A stretch of DNA of 64,000 nt from MAG-121220-bin8 sp965655865. GTDB lineage: Bacteria > Bacteroidota > Bacteroidia > Flavobacteriales > Flavobacteriaceae. Under the pieces are notes generated by a model. It did no database searches. It worked only from the letters and a program-made list of their open reading frames with translations, and was not told the DNA's origin. Both the position numbers and the translations under genes were made by a program. The stretch lies in NCBI GenBank assembly GCA_965655865.1, contig CBFHJJ010000001.1, positions 62,001-126,000 of the forward strand. Reading direction: 5' to 3'. Shown piece after piece: positions 7,197-16,600 of the stretch (position 1 is its first letter; each line of letters starts with the position of its first letter).

Positions 7197-10022
7197 ATGG
7201 CAAATTCAAACAGAGTATTCGTTTCTCCAGGTGTATATACATCGGAAAAAGATCTAACGTTCGTAGCTCAAAGTGTGGGTGTAACTACATTGGGATTGGC
7301 GGGAGAGACCATACAAGGTCCTGCGTTCGAACCAATATTAATAAGAAACTTCGATGAGTTCAAGACATATTTTGGACCAACATCACCAACTAAATACGCA
7401 GATGGTAACCCTAAATACGAGTTGGGATACGTAGCAAAATCGTATCTTCAAGAATCAAATCAACTTTTTGTAACAAGGGTGTTAGGTTTAACAGGATACA
7501 AACCAAAACAAACAGTATCAATAAAAACATTAGGTGGTATTGATGTCAAACTATCCACTGTAAGTGCTACTGGTGCTGCTGAGGGATTATCAACAGGTAA
7601 TCTTATCAATGGATATACACATCTTAGTGACTTAATCGGTAAGGATGCAACTGATGGAACATCCGTACAATCATTTATTGAAAGTATTACAATTCCTGTT
7701 AGTGGTGACACAAAATGGTTTACCATTGGGGCAGTTGACTCGAGTGATACCGCATCTCTTTTAAGTGCAGATAGAATTGTAGGACCAATCGGTAATAATA
7801 TAACAACAAATTGGTATAACACATACTTTAAAACAACTGCGGGTGTTATTGATGGGGTTTATGGATATCTTTTTGTATACGATGAAAGTACAATGTCAGG
7901 TTGGTCTATTACTCAATATGAGTGTCAGGCCGAAGAAAATGAATACGGTGGTCAGGTTGTCGCTTGTTTAAGATCAAGAGGTTCTTATGCTGGACAAACA
8001 CTTAATTTAGAAGTGGATTTACCTGCAGAAATTACAGCAACTAATATTAGTGTTGATAATAATCCGTTAGGTGAATTTAAATTAAATGTAACAGGGTCAA
8101 CAAGTCTTGTTAAATCTTACACACTAAGTTTAGATCAATCATCAAAAAAATACGTAACTAAAGTTTTAGGTACTACTGTTTTTGGAAAAGATAAGAAAGA
8201 CGTACCAGTTTATGTACACGAAGTTTATCCTAAGACATTAAAAACACTACATGAAAAAGGATTGGTGAGAGGTTTAGACACTTCATTAGATTATACCAAT
8301 GAAGGTAGTTCATTTGTAGGTCAGTGGGAAACACCAGCATCACCAGTTGTCGTATCTGAAGTACGAGGTGGAACAGTTAATGATTTATTTAACTTCATTA
8401 GTATTTCCGATGGTAACGGAGCTAACACTCAAGTTAAAATTACATTCCAAAACATTGATCTTGAAACAGGAGATTTTGATATTATAATTAGAGACTTTAA
8501 CGATAAAGATGATAATCTAAATGTACTTGAGAAATTTACAAGATGTACTATGAACCCTGAACTACCAGGTTATGTGGCGAGAAAAATTGGAACTTCCGAT
8601 GGTGAGTACGAATTAAGATCTAAGTATGTAATGTTGAACTTATCAGTAAATGCACCTGTAGATGCAATACCGGCAGGATTTAAAGGTTTTGTATCACATA
8701 CACAGGGTAACACAATACAAGGTAGTATACTTTATAAAACAGAATATAATGTACCAGGTTCTATAACAGGTTACACATCTAATGGAGATGCTAAAATTTC
8801 TAATGGTGATAAAATCAGAAAAGTTTCACTTGGTATATCATCTCAGATTGGTTTTGATAGTGACATTTTAGAGTACAAGGGGTCAGGAAGTTCTAAAGTA
8901 ACTTATGGTTTCCACTTATCAAAAAATGCGGAGGGTATTACAGGAAGTACTACCTACAAAACAACATCATATGATTTAGAAGGTACTAACAAAGGTTTAT
9001 TAGAAACTAAACAGTACAGAAAATTCACATTAGCTATGGGTGGTGGATTTGATGGATGGGATATCTATAGAGGAACGAGAACTAACAGTGACGGTTACAT
9101 TTATGGTAAAAACACATATGTAAGTGGTGACACAAACAATGGTGGTGTATTTAGTACTGATGTTGGAAACTCTGATTACTACGCTTATTTACAAGCAATC
9201 GAAACATTCTCTAATCCTGAGTCTGTAGATATTAACATATTTGCAACACCAGGTATTGACTTTATGAACCATAGTTCATTGGTTAACAACACAATAGAGA
9301 TGATAGAAGGTGATAGAGCGGATTCACTTTATATAATGAACCCACCTAACACAGATACTGTTGACGAAATTATTGACCAATTAGATACTGTAGAAATGGA
9401 CACAAACTACTCGGCAACTTATTGGCCTTGGATTCAAGTACGTGATACTGATAATGCAACTCAAATATACTTACCACCAACAGGTGAGGTACTTAAGAAT
9501 ATCGCATTAACTGACAACGTGTCTTACCCATGGTTCGCAGTCGCGGGTTACTCAAGAGGTTTAGTAAACGCAATTAAAGCGAAGAAAAAACTTACTTTAG
9601 AGAACAGAGATGATTTATATAAGGCGAGAATTAATCCAATTGCAACATTCTCAGATACAGGTACTATTATTTGGGGTAACAAAACCTTACAAGTTAGAGA
9701 ATCTGCACTTGACAGAATTAATGTAAGAAGATTATTGTTAAGAGCAAGAAAATTAATTTCAGCGGTTGCAATTAGATTGTTATTTGAACAAAACGATGAA
9801 CAAGTAAGAAATGAATTTTTAAGATTGGTTAATCCTATTTTGGAATCAATTAAGAAAGAAAGAGGACTTTATGAATTCCGTGTGGTTGTATCAAATGATC
9901 CAGAAGATATCGATGCTAACACACTTAGAGGTAAGATTTACATCAAACCAACAAGAGCACTTGAATTTATAGATGTTGAATTCTTAATAACTCCGACAGG
10001 AGCATCATTTGAGAATATATAA
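7197..10022 (+). CDS. Tail sheath protein, gp18-like
   Basis: The contractile tail sheath subunit, 941 residues, longer than T4 gp18 (659). The N-terminus SPGVYTSEKDLTFVAQSVGV and the following GETIQGPAFEPILI with NFDEFKTYFG are typical of phage sheath proteins. The conserved C-terminal domain (about residues 775-935) includes PWFAVAGYSRG, ATFSDTGTIIWGNKTL, then NVRRLLLRARK and RLLFEQNDEQVRNEF. The extra length is in the middle (about residues 110-620), probably surface domains inserted in the sheath. It has its own late motif and is followed by a hairpin and a 292-bp gap before the tube gene. The assignment is secure. Confidence 0.96.
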   Translation: MANSNRVFVSPGVYTSEKDLTFVAQSVGVTTLGLAGETIQGPAFEPILIRNFDEFKTYFGPTSPTKYADGNPKYELGYVAKSYLQESNQLFVTRVLGLTGYKPKQTVSIKTLGGIDVKLSTVSATGAAEGLSTGNLINGYTHLSDLIGKDATDGTSVQSFIESITIPVSGDTKWFTIGAVDSSDTASLLSADRIVGPIGNNITTNWYNTYFKTTAGVIDGVYGYLFVYDESTMSGWSITQYECQAEENEYGGQVVACLRSRGSYAGQTLNLEVDLPAEITATNISVDNNPLGEFKLNVTGSTSLVKSYTLSLDQSSKKYVTKVLGTTVFGKDKKDVPVYVHEVYPKTLKTLHEKGLVRGLDTSLDYTNEGSSFVGQWETPASPVVVSEVRGGTVNDLFNFISISDGNGANTQVKITFQNIDLETGDFDIIIRDFNDKDDNLNVLEKFTRCTMNPELPGYVARKIGTSDGEYELRSKYVMLNLSVNAPVDAIPAGFKGFVSHTQGNTIQGSILYKTEYNVPGSITGYTSNGDAKISNGDKIRKVSLGISSQIGFDSDILEYKGSGSSKVTYGFHLSKNAEGITGSTTYKTTSYDLEGTNKGLLETKQYRKFTLAMGGGFDGWDIYRGTRTNSDGYIYGKNTYVSGDTNNGGVFSTDVGNSDYYAYLQAIETFSNPESVDINIFATPGIDFMNHSSLVNNTIEMIEGDRADSLYIMNPPNTDTVDEIIDQLDTVEMDTNYSATYWPWIQVRDTDNATQIYLPPTGEVLKNIALTDNVSYPWFAVAGYSRGLVNAIKAKKKLTLENRDDLYKARINPIATFSDTGTIIWGNKTLQVRESALDRINVRRLLLRARKLISAVAIRLLFEQNDEQVRNEFLRLVNPILESIKKERGLYEFRVVVSNDPEDIDANTLRGKIYIKPTRALEFIDVEFLITPTGASFENI

Positions 10023-10033
10023 TAAATAAAGAA

Positions 10034-10059
10034 GGGGAAGTACAATTAAGTATTTCCCC
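10034..10059 (+). terminator. Hairpin after the sheath gene, weak terminator candidate
   Basis: A 10-bp stem, GGGGAAGTAC with GTATTTCCCC (one G-T pair), closes an AATTAA loop 11 bases after the sheath stop. No T run follows, so it may instead protect the 3' end of the sheath transcript. Confidence 0.45.
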
Positions 10060-10314
10060 CTCTAAAGTAAAAATTGAGATGACACCCAGTATAATGCCAG
10101 TATAAAGCAAGTAATAATTGATATTTAATTAAAAATTATATATATTATATAATTAACTTATAATCTTTTAAAATTTGCTACCAGTATTACTGGGTAAATA
10201 AAAAATACGGAATAAAATTGACAATGTCAACTTAATTGATAATAAAATTTAAAATATTTCACTAATAGTGATATTTATAATAAAGAATAACTAAAAGAAA
10301 ACAAAAATACAGAC
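10060..10314 (+). other. Noncoding sheath-tube gap with short palindromes
   Basis: No credible coding frame was found in this stretch. It holds three odd-length perfect inverted repeats: CCAGTATTACTGG at 10181-10193, TTGACAATGTCAA at 10218-10230 and CACTAATAGTG at 10260-10270. CCAGTAT also occurs twice near 10086 and 10095. The third palindrome directly abuts the late motif at 10272, so operator sites or leader hairpins are possible. Confidence 0.5.
10272..10279 (+). promoter_or_regulatory. TATTTATA motif, putative late promoter of the tube gene
   Basis: Lies within GATATTTATAATAAA, identical over 15 bases to the copies before the sheath gene and at 24390. It is 35 bases upstream of the tube ATG. 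Confidence 0.65.
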
Positions 10315-10803
10315 ATGGCAGATTTATTAATGAAAATGCCGGTTCCTTATGAACCGAAAAGAGTTAACCGATTTATCGTTAGATTTCCTTCATCATTGGG
10401 AATTAATGAATGGTATGTAACATCGGCAGCAAGACCGAGTGCTAAAATCAACTCGGTGGAAATACCATTTTTAAATACCTCAACTTACGTTGCTGGTAGA
10501 TTTACGTGGGACACCCTAAGAGTAAAATTTAAAGATCCAATCGGACCGTCAGCATCTCAAGCGTTAATGGAATGGTTTAGATTACACGCAGAATCAGTAA
10601 CAGGTAGAATGGGTTATGCTGCAGGGTATAAAAAAGATATTGAATTGGAAATGTTAGACCCAACAGGTGTTGTGGTTGAAAAATGGATTCTTCAAGGTAC
10701 GTTCATGCAAGACTTGAACTTTGGTGAATTAGATTACAACAATGACGCACTTGCGACTATTGATTGTACATTGAGAATGGATAGATGTATCCAAGTTTAC
10801 TAA
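10315..10803 (+). CDS. Tail tube protein, gp19-like
   Basis: The inner tail tube subunit, 162 residues, close to T4 gp19 (163). The order is typical: NRFIVRFPSSLGINEWYV, then the strand KINSVEIPFLNTSTYVAGRFTWDTLRV, then WFRLHAESVTGRMGYAAGYK, KDIELEMLDPTG and LDYNNDALATIDCTLRMDRC at the end. It directly precedes a strong terminator, so tube and sheath are separate high-expression units, each with its own late motif. Confidence 0.96.
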   Translation: MADLLMKMPVPYEPKRVNRFIVRFPSSLGINEWYVTSAARPSAKINSVEIPFLNTSTYVAGRFTWDTLRVKFKDPIGPSASQALMEWFRLHAESVTGRMGYAAGYKKDIELEMLDPTGVVVEKWILQGTFMQDLNFGELDYNNDALATIDCTLRMDRCIQVY

Positions 10804-10826
10804 TAAAATAATCTGTCAAATATATT

Positions 10827-10854
10827 AAGGGGACCACTACGGTCCCTTTTTTTT
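10827..10854 (+). terminator. Rho-independent terminator after the tube gene
   Basis: GGGACC at 10830-10835 pairs with GGTCCC at 10841-10846 around an ACTAC loop, extended by A-T pairs and followed by eight T. Confidence 0.92.
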
Positions 10855-10875
10855 GCTTAAAACTTTACTTTTGTC

Positions 10876-10883
10876 TATTTATT
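10876..10883 (+). promoter_or_regulatory. TATTTATT motif, putative late promoter
   Basis: CTATTTATT lies 17 bases before the chosen start of the gp26-like gene and just after the tube terminator. A preceding TTACTTTTG also occurs before the motif at 13627. Confidence 0.55.
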
Positions 10884-10900
10884 CATTACTATTATGTAAT

Positions 10901-11659
10901 ATGGAAGATAAACGAGAATATGCTATAGATCCAACAATTCAGTATGATGTTGTTGAGTTGCCGAGTAGGGGTATTATGTACCCTAAACGAACAAAATCCG
11001 TCAAAGTTGCTTATTTAACCGCGGCAGATGAAAATATCCTGTCTTCACCAAATTTAATTGCGAGTGGAGAAGTAATTAACGAATTACTTAAACGAAAAGT
11101 TCTTACTAAAGAATTTACAATTGAAGAAATGGTCGAAGAAGATAGACAAGCAATTCTTATCTTCCTACGTAATACCGCATTCGGACCTGAGATTGGACTG
11201 AGATTAATTGATCCAAAAACAGAGGAAGAATTTGAAACGGTAGTTGATTTATCTGAATTAACATACAAAAACTTCGACTTAGTAGAAGATGAGAACGGAC
11301 AATATCCATATTTCTTAGAAAAAAGTAAGGTTGATGTTACATTTAATTTCTTATCACCTAAAGATGAGAAAGAATTAAATGAAATCTCCAATAGTTGGAA
11401 CGGTATTGGTACCGCACCAATCGTCACAAAACGATTAGAGAAGATGATTAAATCGGTAAAAGGAAATAGTGATCCTATGAATATTAGGAACTTTATTGAA
11501 ACAATGCCGATTGCGGATTCACAACAATTTAGACGATATGTAAGAGATAATAAACCAGGGGTGGATTTGTCCCGAACAATTTACGCCCCATCAGGAGAAG
11601 AAGTTACGTTCAACGTAGACTTCGGGGTGGAGTTTTTTCGTCCTTTCTACGGACTATAG
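10901..11659 (+). CDS. Baseplate hub assembly or tail chaperone protein, gp26-like
   Basis: A 252-residue protein. The start at 10901 (MEDKREYAID) follows the late motif; an upstream ATG in frame would begin inside the terminator. It resembles T4-type gp26/baseplate hub proteins: VELPSRGIMYPKRTKSVKV near the N-terminus, YLTAADENILSSPNL, VEEDRQAILIFLRNTAFG, then late ETMPIADSQQFRRYVRDNKPGVDLS. It ends with GVEFFRPFYGL. It lies between the tube and tape measure genes, exactly where the G/GT-type tail assembly chaperone pair is found in other phages, and its end overlaps an open +1 frame lacking its own start. I infer it works as the short chaperone form. Confidence 0.6.
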   Translation: MEDKREYAIDPTIQYDVVELPSRGIMYPKRTKSVKVAYLTAADENILSSPNLIASGEVINELLKRKVLTKEFTIEEMVEEDRQAILIFLRNTAFGPEIGLRLIDPKTEEEFETVVDLSELTYKNFDLVEDENGQYPYFLEKSKVDVTFNFLSPKDEKELNEISNSWNGIGTAPIVTKRLEKMIKSVKGNSDPMNIRNFIETMPIADSQQFRRYVRDNKPGVDLSRTIYAPSGEEVTFNVDFGVEFFRPFYGL

Positions 11660-11792
11660 GAGTAATAGGCTTACTGAGATTTCATATTTAGTACAAAACG
11701 GGTTTACACATGCAGATATCCTTAAGATGCCAATCTTTGAAAGGAAGTACTACATTGAGAAAATTATAGAACTTAAAAACCCTCAGTCGTAA
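11619..11792 (+). CDS. gp51-like extension, probably made by ribosomal frameshift
   Basis: An open frame in +1 phase relative to the gp26-like gene, free of stops from 11619 and ending at 11792. The product after the gp26 stop would include NRLTEISYLVQNGFTHADI, then LKMPIFERKYYIEKIIE. This resembles the short gp51-type baseplate hub catalyst of T4-like phages. There is no ATG, GTG or TTG in frame before an ATG at about codon 18 of the segment after the gp26 stop, so separate initiation is unlikely. Six consecutive T at 11633-11638 in the overlap could permit +1 or -2 slippage. A -1 shift would lead to an unrelated frame. The call is an inference from frame, position and pattern. Confidence 0.55.
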   Translation, partial: TSGWSFFVLSTDYRSNRLTEISYLVQNGFTHADILKMPIFERKYYIEKIIELKNPQS

Positions 11793-11800
11793 TATTTATT
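11793..11800 (+). promoter_or_regulatory. TATTTATT motif, putative late promoter of the tape measure gene
   Basis: ATATTTATT starts directly after the stop of the gp51-like frame and ends 3 bases before the tape measure ATG. Confidence 0.5.
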
Positions 11801-11803
11801 GTT

Positions 11804-13600
11804 ATGGACAAAGGTAGAATTAAAAAAATAATGAATGATTGGAAATCCAATAATCCTGGATATACATCTGATCAGTATGAGAATGAACTACTTAGGGTCT
11901 CAAATCAAGAAGCAAGAAAAAACGATAACTACAAACCTCCGAATGAGGATGGGATGATTGCGAAAGCTATTAAGGCGTCTGCGAGTACTGATCAATATGG
12001 TAGTGTTAATAGTAACTTAGAAATCCAAAAATTTGCTGAGTTATATAGTAAGGCAAAAAAAGAGGGTGATAATTCTATAACTCAATTCTTTTCAGGGTTA
12101 AAAAATCTTGGTGAAAATCAAGGTGAATTATACGCCAAAGAACAAGTATATATGTTACGTCAGATGAACGCAGAAATGGGTTTAACTGGTCAATTTTCAA
12201 AAGATTTTAGAGATTCATTAAATGAGACAATTCCCCCTCTACAAGGAATGGGTCTTGGTATTACTGATATTGTTGAACATACAAAAGAAATGGTTGATAA
12301 TTCAGGTAAGTTTGCATTTATATCGACCGAATCACAGGTTAAGGCGGCTGAAATTGCCACTGCATTTGGAATGACAATGAAAGAACTTGCGGGTTCATAT
12401 AAATCATTTGAAGATGTTGGTATTGGAGCCGTTGGTGCCGCTGAAGCAATTGGAGATGCAGGAAAAGAATCGTTGGAACTTGGGTTACAATCACAAACAA
12501 CAATTAAGGGTTTACAAGATAACGTTGAAAAACTAAACCAATTCGGTTTCCAAAAGGGAATACGAGGTTTAGAAGAAATGGTAAGAAAATCAACAGAATT
12601 TAGAATGAGTGTTGATAGTGTCTTTCAAGTTGCTGATAAAGTATTTTCACCTGAGGGTGCACTTGAAATGGCAGCTAACCTACAAGTGGTTGGTGGTGCT
12701 ATGGGAGCATTGAATAACCCACTTGAGATGATGTATATGGCAACTAACAACGTTGAAGGTCTACAAGATGCAATAATTAAATCATCAGAAAGTCTTGCTA
12801 CGTTCAATAACGAAACAGGTAGATTTGAAGTTGTGGGTGTCAACCTTAGAAAGGCTAAGGATATGGCAGACGCAACGGGTATATCACTCGCTGAACTTAC
12901 TAAGGGAGCAATTGCTGGTAATGAAAGAATGCAGTCGATGAATGATTTGTCAGGAATTAATGTACCTGAAGATACAAAAAGATTCCTTACCAACATTGCC
13001 CAAATGAAAGATGGGGAAATGACAATTGCACTTAAAGGTGATGCCGCTAAGGACCTCAAAAAAATTGCACCAAATGGAATAATTAAGATGTCCGATATGA
13101 CGGACGACATCGCACAAGTATTAAAAGGGTATCAAGACGACTTTAAGGTCTTGAGTCCACAAGAAATTATTGAACAACAGGCGAATTCAGTTCAAAACAT
13201 CATGAGAGATGTAAATCAACTTTTAGGGATTGCGAGAATTCAAGCCGCGGGTCTTGGGGATAGTGCGGTTGAAGCACTGTTTGGTATGGATTCTAAAGAT
13301 TTGGGAACTTTAATCAGTGGTACAAGTGATGATGGTAAAGACTATATTTCCACATATATTAAAAGTGGAATGGAGGGTATTACAAAAATAATAGATAGTG
13401 CAAGTGAATCCTCTAAGAATATAAAAGAATCACAAGAAGAACAAAAGAGACAAACAGCGACCCAATCAAATAACAAACAAGAGGTTACTTTTAAACATGT
13501 TGCGGACTCTGCGATGGGTGCATACCAAAGACAACTACAAAGTAATCCCTCATATTGGGCTGATTTAATGAAGAGTGACGAACGTAGTTATACTCCATAA
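11804..13600 (+). CDS. Tail tape measure protein, gp29-like
   Basis: A 598-residue, mainly helical protein rich in Ala, Met, Glu and Lys, with repeated amphipathic stretches such as EIATAFGMTMKELAGSYKSF and GVNLRKAKDMADATGISLAE, as in tape measure proteins. It follows the tube and chaperone-like genes and precedes the baseplate genes, the standard place. At about 0.15 nm per residue the length predicts a tail near 90 nm, similar to T4, whose gp29 has 590 residues. No lytic domain is visible. The function sets tail length during assembly and the protein is ejected or threaded through the tube. Confidence 0.85.
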   Translation: MDKGRIKKIMNDWKSNNPGYTSDQYENELLRVSNQEARKNDNYKPPNEDGMIAKAIKASASTDQYGSVNSNLEIQKFAELYSKAKKEGDNSITQFFSGLKNLGENQGELYAKEQVYMLRQMNAEMGLTGQFSKDFRDSLNETIPPLQGMGLGITDIVEHTKEMVDNSGKFAFISTESQVKAAEIATAFGMTMKELAGSYKSFEDVGIGAVGAAEAIGDAGKESLELGLQSQTTIKGLQDNVEKLNQFGFQKGIRGLEEMVRKSTEFRMSVDSVFQVADKVFSPEGALEMAANLQVVGGAMGALNNPLEMMYMATNNVEGLQDAIIKSSESLATFNNETGRFEVVGVNLRKAKDMADATGISLAELTKGAIAGNERMQSMNDLSGINVPEDTKRFLTNIAQMKDGEMTIALKGDAAKDLKKIAPNGIIKMSDMTDDIAQVLKGYQDDFKVLSPQEIIEQQANSVQNIMRDVNQLLGIARIQAAGLGDSAVEALFGMDSKDLGTLISGTSDDGKDYISTYIKSGMEGITKIIDSASESSKNIKESQEEQKRQTATQSNNKQEVTFKHVADSAMGAYQRQLQSNPSYWADLMKSDERSYTP

Positions 13601-13626
13601 AACTTATCAAATTTTACTTTTGAATC

Positions 13627-13634
13627 TATTTATC
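13627..13634 (+). promoter_or_regulatory. TATTTATC motif, putative late promoter
   Basis: CTATTTATC lies 14 bases before the start of the 1600-residue baseplate gene, preceded by TTACTTTTG as at 10876. Confidence 0.55.
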
Positions 13635-13648
13635 TAATAAAATAAGAT

Positions 13649-16600
13649 ATGCCAAGTTACTTAGATTTTAATTCAACGAAAACGTTTAGGGATTCTATAC
13701 TTGCGAGAACTCTACAACAACCTAACGGACCACAAACATTTAATAGTGGTGCGTACTCTGTTGAAACATTAAGAGACGACGCAAATGTAGATCCAGGTGA
13801 TGTTGAAACTAACTTACAAACCTATTTAGCGGTTCCTGAGAACCTTAATACTTTTGGTGCTGATGAGTTTAGTACTGTTACTAATTTAAGAAACTTAGTT
13901 GGTTTTAGTGATTTAGGTTTATATCCTTACTACACCGCGGGAACATATAATAATTTAGTAAGTATTATGACTACCGATGATTATGAGTCGGAATCTAAAC
14001 TAATGCAGTTTGCGGCTTGGAACATTAAAAATAACAAACAAGGTCCTGTTCTCGCAAGAATCACACAAAATTTAGTTGCTGCAACATACGGAAGGGTACG
14101 ATTAATAGATGCTCTAAATGGGAATACAGCGACTGCGGTCAATCTAATAACAGGACGAGAAGATTTAATTGAGAAAAATTATAAAATTACTGTCGCAAAA
14201 ACCTTAGCGGGTAAAGCAATTGATTTTGTACAAACAGTGGCGGGGGTAGAGTTTCCATGGAGTGAAATCCCTGGTGACTACTTAACCGACCCAAGAAACC
14301 CAATAGTTAATAGACCTGAAGCTCAGACAGGATTAGGAAGAGTTTTTCAAGATATTACAGGTGCATTAGGGTCTTTATTAGGTATACAAAGAAGACCAAA
14401 ACCAAGTAGGAAACCCTCAGATTTAATGATTGAATATATGGGTAGTGGTCAAAAGGCTATTCTTTTCGACAACCTAAGTTTTTCTACATATGCACCGAAC
14501 TACACCAAAACCGCGAGGTCACAACAATCTTCAAAATTATTCAACTTTCCTAATCAAATAGGTGACGCGATTAATAATATTCTTGGAACGGGAGCACCTA
14601 AAGGACAAGCATACATTGGTGATGACAGAGGTGAAGATGTAAACTACGCAATGAATGATTTTAATGAAAACGTAGTTAAAAGTAGTTACTACCTTAGTTT
14701 ATTATTTGATCCAATTCAAACAGAACTATTTGAAATTAAAAGAAATATATCTGAAGGTGGTCAAATAAGTGGTAAACTTACGTGGTACAGTAAAAACTCA
14801 AAAAATAAGTTAGGGGCAAACAATGAAGAGTTCAATAGTGAAAGGTCACAATTCGAACAGAGTCTATCAAATTCATATTCATTTAGAAGTGATTCAATCT
14901 TAGATAAGACACAACAACTTTTAGATTCAATGCCGTCTGACGGTGGTGCCGCAAGAGGTCACGTTGCAAACGCAATAGACCAAACGAGTAGAATTTTCAG
15001 AGAAGGGAATACATTAATGTCAAGAGGATCGGCGATAAAGTACGTTGATAAATTTACAGGTGATGAAGGTGGTGTTGAATATTGTAGGGTGTGGACTAAA
15101 GATAGGTCATATATGAATATGTCCGACACAATGAAAAGAACAGGAAATATAAGAAAGTTTGATTCAAGTGTTATGACTTCACCATGGAACTTAAACATAG
15201 GTCCAATGTCTAATGGGCAGAACGGAGACCCAGACACGGCATTTGCATCATCAACCAACATCGAAAAAGTGGGTGGTAGTTATGTTGCCAAAAAATATAT
15301 GTTCTCATTTGAGAATTTAGCATGGAAAACATCAAACACACCAGGTTTTATGGTAAGTGATTTACCATTCTGTGAAAGAGGACCTAATGGTGGTCGAGTT
15401 ATGTGGTTTCCACCGTATGATCTTAAAGTAAATGAACAAAACAATGCAAGGTGGGAAGAAAATAATTTTTTAGGAAGACCCGAACCAATATACACATATC
15501 AAAACACTTCAAGGTCAGGACAAATTTCGTTTAAGATTGTTGTAGATCATCCGAGTATATTAAACTTATTAGTACAGAAACACTTCAAAGGAATGTCAGA
15601 CGAAGAATCTGATAACTACATCAACGCGTTTTTTGCGGGATGTGAAGAACTCGATTTTTATGAACTAATTAGAACTTACACCACAATTACAAAAGAAGAC
15701 GCAGATGCAATAAAAAATTATTTAGAAGGTGGTGGTACTGAAGAAGAGATATTAAAATATAAGGTAATTACTGAAGATGCGGAAATTGTAGAATTTGATA
15801 CTACACCAGTAGAACAACCTCCAGAAAAACTTGAAGTTTCTTTATACTTCCCTAATGATTATCCAAGAAAGTCAGGTTCAAAAGATGTTAATACTACGGT
15901 ATTATATAGTGATATTAAAAATTCATATTCGGAATCGGAGTATCAAGGTTACTTAGACAGTGGTTTAACAACCTTATTTTCAGGAACGGCGACTGAGGCG
16001 AAGAAAAACGATAAAGAAGTAATATTTGGAAGTGAGACCATAACAGGTACACCAGCGGAAATAAACGGAGCTAAAGATAGACTTAGTGAAGGGTTTAGTA
16101 AATTAGAATCCAACTATGGCATATATTCAGATAAGTTAAGTGAAATTAAAACAAGACTTGAAAACAAAGAAATTAAACTATTAACGTTTGGTTTACAATC
16201 AAGTACATCTTCGGTTGCTGATGACGACTATAATGTGTATCTATCATTGAGAAGGGCACACTCAGTCGTTCAGGATATTGTTTCACAAATTGAAAAGTCG
16301 GGAAACAACACCTCAGTTTCGTGGATACCCGATGTCTCACCAGGTACAGGACCAAAAGACTTTGGACCGATAATTATTGAATTCAAAGATTTGGGTTATG
16401 AAGGAGTTGAAGGTCAGCTTGTTTTTAAAGGAACGGGTTATGGTGAAAATGTTGACGACGCCACGTTAGGTGGTTTAAGTGGGGGTGGTGGTTCTTCTAA
16501 TATCGACTGTCACTCTAAAAATATTGAGAGTTCTTCAGCATTAAAGAAATCGGCACCAATAACATTCTTTTGTAGATATACGGGGGTTGTTATGAATATT

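Noticed and set aside
10853..10900. Upstream start of the gp26-like gene
   Set aside because: The codons lie in the terminator and late promoter region; the start at 10901 agrees with related N-termini.
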